The notes under the pieces were generated by a model, which did not search any database, had not been told where the DNA came from, and saw only the letters and a program-made list of their open reading frames with translations. From CAG-488 sp963625295 (lineage in GTDB: Bacteria > Bacillota > Clostridia > Oscillospirales > Acutalibacteraceae): DNA of 41,743 nucleotides. Made by a program: the position numbers and the translations under genes. Numbering within the stretch: the first letter of the stretch is position 1; the number at the start of each line of letters is the position of its first letter. Shown here piece by piece: positions 1 to 6,478 of the stretch. The stretch spans positions 1 to 41,743 of the forward strand of contig CAVFTC010000008.1 of the NCBI GenBank assembly GCA_963625295.1, written 5' to 3'.

Positions 1-870
1 CTATGTGGCTTGCTCAGGTCGGCAGAGAGAGAATTATTTCAATCCACGCTCCTCAGGTGAGGAGCGACAATGACGGACAAACAAAAGAAATTTGCGGTGA
101 GCATTTCAATCCACGCTCCTCAGGTGAGGAGCGACCCTATACTCAGAGCATGGACAGCTTCGCAATGCTATTTCAATCCACGCTCCTCAGGTGAGGAGCG
201 ACTTGCTCCGTAATGCGCTGTCTTGAGTTAAAGCTATTTCAATCCACGCTCCTCAGGTGAGGAGCGACCGCCTCCACGAACTCACCGTTTTTGAGCATAT
301 AATTTCAATCCACGCTCCTCAGGTGAGGAGCGACACGATGGTACGCCGAACTATAAAGCATCCGAAAAATTTCAATCCACGCTCCTCAGGTGAGGAGCGA
401 CACCGTCTCCAAATATGCAGGCTTATACATCAACGATTTCAATCCACGCTCCTCAGGTGAGGAGCGACGAGCTATGACATTGACGAGTTCAAGAGGAGAG
501 GCATTTCAATCCACGCTCCTCAGGTGAGGAGCGACGCGGTTTTTGCTTCTCTGTACTGCTTTTTGCTTTATTTCAATCCACGCTCCTCGGGTGAGGAGCG
601 ACTTCAGGGCATTTTTCATTCCCTGCTTAATGCAGCTATTTCAATCCACGCTCCTCGGGTGAGGAGCGACGCCGCCTTGCGGAGCGAGATGAGAGCTTGC
701 TCCTATTTCAATCCACGCTCCTCGGGTGAGGAGCGACCGGCATCAAATGCCCTAAATCAAGTCAAAAAAAGATTTCAATCCACGCTCCTCGGGTGAGGAG
801 CGACTAGGCAGCGATGGTTATCTATATTATAATGGTAATTTCAATCCACGCTCCTCGGGTGAGGAGCGAC
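1..870 (-). CRISPR. Type I-C CRISPR array, 13 repeats visible, continues past left edge
   Basis: Thirteen 33-bp repeats start at 36, 103, 170, 236, 302, 369, 436, 503, 570, 638, 705, 772 and 838. They are separated by unique spacers of 33-35 bp, and bases 1-35 belong to a further spacer, so the array is cut by the window edge. Read on the minus strand the repeat begins GTCGCTCC and ends TGGATTGAAAT, the type I-C pattern. It folds into an 8-bp stem (CGCTCCTC with GAGGAGCG) around a 4-nt loop. Cleavage at the 3' base of that stem would leave the 11-nt handle TGGATTGAAAT, as known for Cas5-processed type I-C crRNA. The cas genes lie on the same strand upstream, so the leader end is at 870 and transcription runs towards 1. 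The eight distal repeats carry one base (loop T in crRNA sense) and the five leader-proximal ones another (C). No spacer visibly matches the rest of the window. Confidence 0.98.
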
Positions 871-1031
871 AGCAAAAGATTACAATTATTTAATCTTAAG
901 AACAAGTAATTTGTAACTTTTGCGAAAAAAGTAAAGTTTCGGAACAAAAATAGAGAATTATTACGAGCAAAAGTTCATTTAGGAATAATACCCAAGCATA
1001 TATCGGTGCGAACCGTCCGCATAATCCAAGG
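871..1031 (-). promoter_or_regulatory. CRISPR leader
   Basis: This AT-rich, gene-free stretch lies between the first repeat (ending at 870) and the palindromic repeat after cas2, where type I-C leaders are found. An imperfect palindrome at 872-923 touches the first repeat: its outer arms GCAAAAG (872-878) and CTTTTGC (917-923) pair exactly, and the inner arms pair mostly. A second, shorter inverted repeat, AAGATTA (876-882) with TAATCTT (891-897), is nested inside. The leader must hold the array promoter and the integration signals read by Cas1-Cas2, but I see no -35/-10 pair convincing enough to mark. Confidence 0.7.
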
Positions 1032-1134
1032 AGATGCCGTACAATTAGGATGTACGAATTTTGCAAGATCTGCGCCGCAATTTGTACAGTACCGCCTTAA
1101 GACAACACCTCAATTGTGCTGTGTCGTCTTAAAA
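1032..1134. repeat. Family 1 palindromic repeat (composite copy) after cas2
   Basis: Positions 1097-1132 form a hairpin with outer arms TTAAGAC and GTCTTAA around the shared core CAATTGTGC. The segment 1033-1096 is a more degenerate copy of the same element, with GCCGCAATTTGTACAGT resembling the right half of the copy at 9811-9870. The element lies between the cas2 stop and the leader, so it is in the read-through path from the cas operon into the array. It has no coding content and no transposase nearby. Confidence 0.7.
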
Positions 1135-1150
1135 CAGCCTGCACTTCGCA

Positions 1151-1441
1151 CTACAAGATCAGGTCGCCTTCCGGGTCATATGAAATTTTGCAACCATATT
1201 GCTCTATTTTGCGGTTATAATTATTGCCAAGATGATAAATTCTGATGCTGTCCTCATCTTTGTTGGCAATCCCCAAAATTTCGGATTTTACACTTACAAG
1301 CTGCGCCGGGGTTAAACTGCATTCAAATACTGAATTTTGAACTCGTTGACCGTAATTACAACACACCTTTGCAATTTTAGTCAGTCGTTTGCGACCGGAA
1401 GGCTTGGTTGTGTTAACATCATATGTAATCAGTACCATCAT
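1151..1441 (-). CDS. cas2: CRISPR-associated endonuclease Cas2 (type I-C)
   Basis: A 96-residue Cas2, the usual family length, beginning MMVLITYDVNTTKPSGRKRL. The YDV motif near the N-terminus is the Cas2 hallmark: a ferredoxin-like fold with the conserved Asp at the end of the first strand. Cas2 dimers bridge two Cas1 dimers in the spacer-integration complex. The frame is open further upstream to 1534, but that part overlaps the end of cas1 and has no Cas2 similarity, so I place the start at the tandem ATGs at 1441/1438, two bases after the cas1 stop. It is the last cas gene before the leader. Confidence 0.96.
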   Translation of the reverse strand: MMVLITYDVNTTKPSGRKRLTKIAKVCCNYGQRVQNSVFECSLTPAQLVSVKSEILGIANKDEDSIRIYHLGNNYNRKIEQYGCKISYDPEGDLIL

Positions 1442-1443
1442 TT

Positions 1444-2475
1444 TTATTTCCAGAAAAACGGAGGATATCCGTCTATATCTCCTCTCAGAAATCTTGCAAG
1501 CAGCAATGCCTGAATATGAGGAACAAGTCCCCATTCAATTTTTTCTTCGAGAAATGGGTGGGTTATTGTTTCCTTTTTCCTCTTTTGCCACTCCGAAAGA
1601 AACCATCTTCTGCTGTCATCTGTCAGCAGCACCGCACCGCTTTCCTGTCTTTCAAAGTCGTTGCCGTTAAAAATCCTGTTGTTAATCAAATACAAAACAA
1701 ATCTGTCGGCAAAGACAGAACGAAGCTCCTCTTCTAAATCCAGAGCAAGGGATTTTCTGCCCGGTCGGTCTGTGTGAAGGAATCCGACATAAGGGTCTAA
1801 GCCCACGCCCTGAAGTGCACTTGCGCACTCGTTTGCCAGCAGAGAATAAGCAAAAGAAAGCAAGGCGTTAACATTATCGGTTGCGGGTCTTCGATTTCTG
1901 CCGGTGAATTTAAAATCAGCCTTATTCTGTAGAATCATTTCATCAAAAACCGAAAAATATTCTGATGCGGAATTGCCTTCTATGCCACGAAGTGTATCGG
2001 ACGAATCGGCGGTTTTGATATCTTTCATATATTTTGATATATTTTCACAGCTTTTTTTAATGGCTGAACAATCAACCTGCAAAGGATGATCTCGAATTGC
2101 TCTTTGCAAAACATATTTTGAATTATAGAGCTTTCCGTAAATCATATTTTTAGCAATGTCGAGCGACTCATACGGAGAATCTGCAATGCGGTATTGAGTT
2201 CTTCTCAACAATACATTTCCGTTTTCGTTATTGATTACGCTTGCTAAAAAACGACCTCTTGGAGAATAAAACGACAGATGAATCTGTTCTTCGGCACATT
2301 TGCCCATCAGTGCGGGGGAAGCTCCTTTGTACGAAAAACACACTATGGAATTTAAGGTATGCAGGGGAATATTTTTCCTAATGTTGTCAGGAAAATTAAC
2401 TTCGACGGTTTCGCCGTTTAAAGACAGATATGCGTCTTCCGTTGTGACATAAAGAGTGTTTAAAAGCTTTTTCAT
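1444..2475 (-). CDS. cas1: CRISPR-associated endonuclease/integrase Cas1 (type I-C)
   Basis: A full-length Cas1 of 343 residues, the metal-dependent integrase that inserts new spacers at the leader end together with Cas2. Expected metal ligands are present: Glu166 in LRGIEGNSA, His234 in GFLHTDRPGRKSL, and Asp246/Glu249 in ALDLEEEL. The start ATG at 2475 has a good ribosome-binding site (GGGAG about 10 bases upstream). It overlaps as ATGA the TGA that closes the original cas4 reading frame, which points to ancestral translational coupling. Because cas4 now stops 141 bases earlier, that coupling should be weakened. Confidence 0.97.
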   Translation of the reverse strand: MKKLLNTLYVTTEDAYLSLNGETVEVNFPDNIRKNIPLHTLNSIVCFSYKGASPALMGKCAEEQIHLSFYSPRGRFLASVINNENGNVLLRRTQYRIADSPYESLDIAKNMIYGKLYNSKYVLQRAIRDHPLQVDCSAIKKSCENISKYMKDIKTADSSDTLRGIEGNSASEYFSVFDEMILQNKADFKFTGRNRRPATDNVNALLSFAYSLLANECASALQGVGLDPYVGFLHTDRPGRKSLALDLEEELRSVFADRFVLYLINNRIFNGNDFERQESGAVLLTDDSRRWFLSEWQKRKKETITHPFLEEKIEWGLVPHIQALLLARFLRGDIDGYPPFFWK

Positions 2476-3137
2476 GGCTCATTCTCCCGACAATGTGAAA
2501 GCATATAATTTTTTACACTTTTATTCTTTGATTTCAGTAGGTTCGGCAAGCACAGATCGGAAAGCGAACAGCTATGGCAGGATTTGCTCGGCTTTACTTT
2601 TGGCGTGTAGCCTCTTTAATAGTAATCATGCATTTCGGAAGTTATGTCTTTTACTCTTTCACGAAGTTCGGGCGTTATTTCAAATTTTTCACGCTGTCGA
2701 GTTTCATTGTAAAAAATATGAGCCTCATCAATTTGACAACTAAACATTTCTTCAAGGCACAAGGCTTGTGCAGCTGCCTGTAATCGGTCACAATCTTCGC
2801 TTTTTGAACTGCCGTGCTTGTATTCTACCGGACGAACCTTCCATAGACCGTTATATCCTGACAAAGTAATTCCGTCGTCGCTTGGAACAAACTCAACGGC
2901 ATCGCAGACACCGGTAATTCCTAATTCATCTGATTTAACATTCAACCCCCGGATCGTCAACGCTCCGTTTCGGGAGTCTTTTATCCTGATATTATGAACA
3001 CGGTTGTGGACTACTCTGCCTTCTGCCGTCAGAAAATTTTCCTGCCATTGTTGCTCAATATGAATCAAGGCCCATTGACGACGGCAAAAGACAAAGTGTT
3101 GCAGACCTGAAATCAAAAGATAGTCAGCGTCATACAC
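2472..3137 (-). pseudogene. cas4: cas4 (type I-C) interrupted by an in-frame TAA stop
   Basis: Cas4 is a RecB-like nuclease with one 4Fe-4S cluster that trims prespacers and helps select PAM-flanked ends. The frame opens at GTG 3137, with GAGG nine bases upstream and an 8-bp overlap with cas7. It encodes MYDADYLLISGLQHFVFCRR, then GVCDAVEF and PVEYKHG (nuclease Asp, Glu and Lys), and stops at TAA 2618-2616 after 173 residues. Past that codon the same frame stays open for 47 codons, reads RGYTPKVKPSKSC, holds three cysteines as CHSC-x5-C (positions 187, 190, 196), and ends in a TGA overlapping the cas1 ATG. That is the normal Cas4 C-terminus and length (about 220). The short product keeps only Cys18 of the four cluster ligands. 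It may be inactive, unless the stop is read through or is a sequencing error. Confidence 0.9.
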
Positions 3138-3972
3138 AGTCGATAACCTCGGGTGTAAGTCCGTCGAGATTCTCAAAGCTGATATCGTAATCTTCAAAGC
3201 ATGACGGAACTGCAACATCGTCATGTAGCTTAACCTTTACGGAACGGTGCACCTTTGCGGAGGAATACTGGCCGTCTTTGCAGTTGTGTTCCCACCAGAT
3301 GAGCTTGACAACTTCCATTGAACCGTCGGGTCTTGCGGAAGATGCATCATTAACAAACAATGTTTTAAGGCATTCCTTGATTGTTTGTGCGTCTTCGGCG
3401 GAGAAGCCTGTTTTATCAGCAAGCTGAACATTGATCGAGCCTTTGATTTCATACAAGCCGAAACGAACAAAGTGCTTCATTCCCATTGTGTCGCTGCCGC
3501 GTTCGCTTTCTTTTTTCCTTTCGCCGCTGACGCTTTTGGTGATCTGCATTGAATCAATTTCAACAGGGTCAATGCTTACCGCCTGATGAACCGAAACCGG
3601 TCCTCTTATGCCGACGGAAGTACAGCCGAAGGACTTGAAGGCAAAAACCTGACCGAAAGAACGGACATCAAGCCATTTTTCGCAGGCCTGTTTTGCGAAT
3701 TCGTCCTGTGATTTTACCTTAGAAAGGCATGCGGCACGGTCTTTGAGACAGATGAAACCGTCATCTGCTCTGTCGTCCGATTTGACAAAAATCTCATTGC
3801 CCATGTCCTGCATACGGTTGCGGATCTTTCTCTTGATGCAAACATCTGAGATTTCGCCGAATCCGTTGTAATCGGTTCTCGGTCGATTGCCGTTGAGCGG
3901 ATCGCCGTTCGAGTTTGCGTTGGTTACAGAAACCAACACCACAAAATCCACCTTGTTTTCAAGCTTACTCAT
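3130..3972 (-). CDS. cas7: Type I-C Cascade backbone protein Cas7 (Csd2)
   Basis: A Cas7/Csd2-family protein of 280 residues, the subunit that polymerises along the crRNA to form the Cascade backbone. The N-terminal stretch VDFVVLVSVTNANSNGDP followed by GNRPRTD is typical of the Cas7 RAMP family. Two in-frame ATGs exist. The one at 3978 sits only two bases after GGAGGT, while that at 3972 has ideal 8-base spacing, so I use 3972 (MSKLENKVDF). It overlaps the cas8c end by 8 bp and the cas4 start by 8 bp, a tightly coupled operon arrangement. Confidence 0.95.
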   Translation of the reverse strand: MSKLENKVDFVVLVSVTNANSNGDPLNGNRPRTDYNGFGEISDVCIKRKIRNRMQDMGNEIFVKSDDRADDGFICLKDRAACLSKVKSQDEFAKQACEKWLDVRSFGQVFAFKSFGCTSVGIRGPVSVHQAVSIDPVEIDSMQITKSVSGERKKESERGSDTMGMKHFVRFGLYEIKGSINVQLADKTGFSAEDAQTIKECLKTLFVNDASSARPDGSMEVVKLIWWEHNCKDGQYSSAKVHRSVKVKLHDDVAVPSCFEDYDISFENLDGLTPEVIDCV

Positions 3973-5752
3973 TGTCATTTACCTCCGTGTTCTCTTTGTT
4001 TTCTTTTTTCTTATACATTTCATTTCTTTGCAGATAATAGCCCAACAGATATGTTTCCGTAAGAGGCTTGTTATAATCATCATCGGAGAACTGAGAAAGA
4101 TTTTCAAAGATTTCTCCGATCATGGCTTCATAATATGCTCTCCTGCCTGCGCTTAGTCTTGGATAATAGGCTGTTTTAAGCCCGTCCATAATAACCTTTG
4201 CTGCATAAGCCGGACGCTGAACAAAAACGGACTGGAGTCTTAATGCGCTCGTCTCTCTTTCTTCGCCTCTGTCTTTTAAAACATCAGACTCGATTTTGTC
4301 AAGAACAGCAAGCAATCTGCCGAATTGATAGCTCCTGTCCCTCTTGTCCTTTTCCAAAGACATTTCCCATTCCTCCTTAAATTTGTCATGGTGATATTTT
4401 TTGATTACCGCACAGGCGGTAAATAACAGATTGGCTCTGTTGTTTTCGTTGTAAATTTGCAGGTTCTTTGATTTGTTAAACAATGCAAGCATTATATCTT
4501 TTGGAAAAATTTGCTTTTCCAATCTGCAGAAAATCAATCTTTGCATAAGCTGCTTTTCGATTTTATCATCAATCTCGACTTTTGCATTTTTTTCGTTACC
4601 GCGTTGAGTGCCGAAAGCATATTTTACGATTGAGCTGAGATACGGGGAAGAAATTCCGAAACGGTTGAACCAACAACAGGTTTCGTCCCAATATTCAAGC
4701 CGGTCAAGAAAATCCTCGCTTTTGAATTCGCTGTAATAGGCAACGGAAAGTCTGCCTGTTGTTGCGGCGTCAAAAGCAGCGACGATTACATCTTTATCCG
4801 GTTTAAGCGTGTTTTTGCATAATTGCAAGGTTTCAAACAGCTGCCGTTTGTAATCTGACGGTTCAGTCGGTTTGATTTCCGGCTGAAAAAACGGTAAGTG
4901 AATTTGCGGAACCTGAAGGCCGTCCGGATTCCAGCATACAAAAACTCTGTTGCCGATGACAACCCCTTGGTTTGCGATCAACCATTTTAAAGCGTTGTGC
5001 CCTTTTTGAGATTGCTCATAGCCGATTTCAAACGCTTCGCTGTCATTAAGGAATCTTCCTCTGAAAGTGAAGTTTATATTGTCATTGGCGGAGATTATTT
5101 TAGCGTTACCGTTGAGCGAAAAAATGCCTTTGAGATTTTGTTGAGTGCAGACAGCTTCCTCTCCTGAAATCATACATAACGATTTCTCTTTATTACTGAT
5201 CTTGGATAAGTAAAACTCGGAGAAAAGCTTTTGCAGTTTTTCATCTGTCCAAACAGGCCCCGGGGAATCAAGACCTAAAACAGACCAACAAATCCAATCC
5301 TTTTCGTTTTTGAATTTTCCTTTGTCGTCAAGACCTAATAATCCGCAGGACAATAGATCCTGCTTTGCAGTTCCCGATTTTACATATTTCAGAATAGCCT
5401 CAACCTTTGGATGAGAAAAATCCGAATTCACCCATTCCTCCAGCTGATTGATATACAGCAGATTTTTGCTGTTATCGGTGTTATTGCTGCAAACATAGCC
5501 GATTTGGTCGCAAAGGCAATGAGCAGCGGGCGAAGATGTTCTTCCCGATGATTCTTCCGTTACCGGAATTGGAATTTTCTTTTCAACCTTAGCTGCAGAA
5601 ACGAAATTTCCGTCGGAATCTATTGTGATTAGAATAGTCGGTTTGGCAATGATGTGTCCGACCGGGGCGAGCGTCTCTTTTTCATCGATTTCTTTGCCGG
5701 CGAGGTGCGACATTTTGTCGTAGGTTTCAACGGCCTTTTGCATCAATCCCAT
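3965..5752 (-). CDS. cas8c: Type I-C Cascade large subunit Cas8c (Csd1)
   Basis: The 595-residue large gene between cas5 and cas7 is Cas8c/Csd1, the subunit that reads the PAM and opens target DNA. In type I-C an internal start inside this gene is known to give a separate small subunit (Cas11c); I could not place such a start here. The N-terminus MGLMQKAVETYDKMSHLAG matches the family pattern, and the middle contains DAATTGRLSVAYY, also typical. The start ATG at 5752 directly follows the TAA of cas5. The C-terminus is charged and Lys/Glu/Asn-rich. No frameshift or internal stop is seen. Confidence 0.93.
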   Translation of the reverse strand: MGLMQKAVETYDKMSHLAGKEIDEKETLAPVGHIIAKPTILITIDSDGNFVSAAKVEKKIPIPVTEESSGRTSSPAAHCLCDQIGYVCSNNTDNSKNLLYINQLEEWVNSDFSHPKVEAILKYVKSGTAKQDLLSCGLLGLDDKGKFKNEKDWICWSVLGLDSPGPVWTDEKLQKLFSEFYLSKISNKEKSLCMISGEEAVCTQQNLKGIFSLNGNAKIISANDNINFTFRGRFLNDSEAFEIGYEQSQKGHNALKWLIANQGVVIGNRVFVCWNPDGLQVPQIHLPFFQPEIKPTEPSDYKRQLFETLQLCKNTLKPDKDVIVAAFDAATTGRLSVAYYSEFKSEDFLDRLEYWDETCCWFNRFGISSPYLSSIVKYAFGTQRGNEKNAKVEIDDKIEKQLMQRLIFCRLEKQIFPKDIMLALFNKSKNLQIYNENNRANLLFTACAVIKKYHHDKFKEEWEMSLEKDKRDRSYQFGRLLAVLDKIESDVLKDRGEERETSALRLQSVFVQRPAYAAKVIMDGLKTAYYPRLSAGRRAYYEAMIGEIFENLSQFSDDDYNKPLTETYLLGYYLQRNEMYKKKENKENTEVNDNE

Positions 5753-6478
5753 TTAATACACCTCCCCAAATTCTTTCAGTCCCGAAAAATTATTTTCTGC
5801 GGCATCAAACACTTTCATTTCCATTTCATGAAGAGGTTTGTGATACGGACAAGCTTCCGGCCGCAAAAATGTGATTATTCCGTTCTCCATTTTGGGCTTC
5901 CACAGGTTAACGGTAAGCTTGCCTTGAGTTTCGTCATTGTAGGCTTCGTCGGGGTAGGTTATTCCGTGATACATCAGCCCGAAGCTCAGCTCCGAAATGT
6001 TGTCGTAATGACCTTCGCCCTCGCCGAAAACACACGGCTCGACATATCCCTGACATTCCCTTGCTCCGAGAAAAATATCTCGTCTTCCGCCTTTCTCGAT
6101 CATTCGTTTGGCAATATTGTGATGCTTGTTTTCGTTTCTGTCCTGTTCAAGCTCGGGACGGTTCATGTTCCATTCAAAGTGCGCCTGCACCTGATAACGG
6201 CAGTTTTTTAAATATGTATAATACGCAAGGTCATTTCCGCCGTTATATTTTATCGGTCTGATTCCTTTGACTTCGGTTTGAATGGGATTCATGATGCGAA
6301 CCTTATCTATGAACCAAATCAGAGTGGGCTTCCAATATGCCGAAGACAACACACCCTTCAATGCCTCGTAGGTTGGGACTTGATAGGTACATTTTTCACC
6401 TCCGACTTTCGTCATGGGGTCGGTGAATAAACCGTAGTCGCCCGTGACTTGAAATTCTACAATATTAGGATGCTGCAT
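5753..6478 (-). CDS. cas5c: Type I-C pre-crRNA endonuclease Cas5 (Cas5d)
   Basis: In type I-C systems, which lack Cas6, Cas5 cuts the pre-crRNA and stays bound to the 5' handle. This 241-residue protein has the family N-terminus VEFQVTGDYGLFTDP. Tyr48 (SSAYWKP) and Lys118-His119 (ENKHHNIAKR) sit where the Bacillus halodurans enzyme has its catalytic Tyr46, Lys116 and His117, shifted by two residues throughout, so it should be active. That agrees with the repeat stem-loop and 11-nt handle in the array. It starts inside the end of cas3 (22-bp overlap) and its stop abuts the cas8c start. Confidence 0.96.
   Translation of the reverse strand: MQHPNIVEFQVTGDYGLFTDPMTKVGGEKCTYQVPTYEALKGVLSSAYWKPTLIWFIDKVRIMNPIQTEVKGIRPIKYNGGNDLAYYTYLKNCRYQVQAHFEWNMNRPELEQDRNENKHHNIAKRMIEKGGRRDIFLGARECQGYVEPCVFGEGEGHYDNISELSFGLMYHGITYPDEAYNDETQGKLTVNLWKPKMENGIITFLRPEACPYHKPLHEMEMKVFDAAENNFSGLKEFGEVY

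Noticed and set aside
3..870. Several short plus-strand open frames (63-90 residues) with recurring peptide NPRSSGEER
   Set aside because: They are translations of the CRISPR repeats and spacers, with no start signals.
1006..1245. Plus-strand 79-residue frame across leader and cas2 end
   Set aside because: It overlaps a repeat element and cas2 antisense, and has no ribosome-binding site or recognisable domain.
1442..1534. N-terminal extension of cas2 upstream to 1534
   Set aside because: It overlaps cas1 by about 90 bp and encodes no Cas2-like sequence; the normal 96-residue protein starts at 1441.
2616..2618. Programmed recoding of the cas4 stop
   Set aside because: The codon is TAA, not the selenocysteine codon TGA; I see no recoding structure, and TAA ends many normal genes here. 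Simple read-through cannot be excluded.
3138..3224. Longer cas4 start at ATG 3224
   Set aside because: It would overlap cas7 by 95 bp; GTG 3137 has a ribosome-binding site and gives the usual Cas4 N-terminus.
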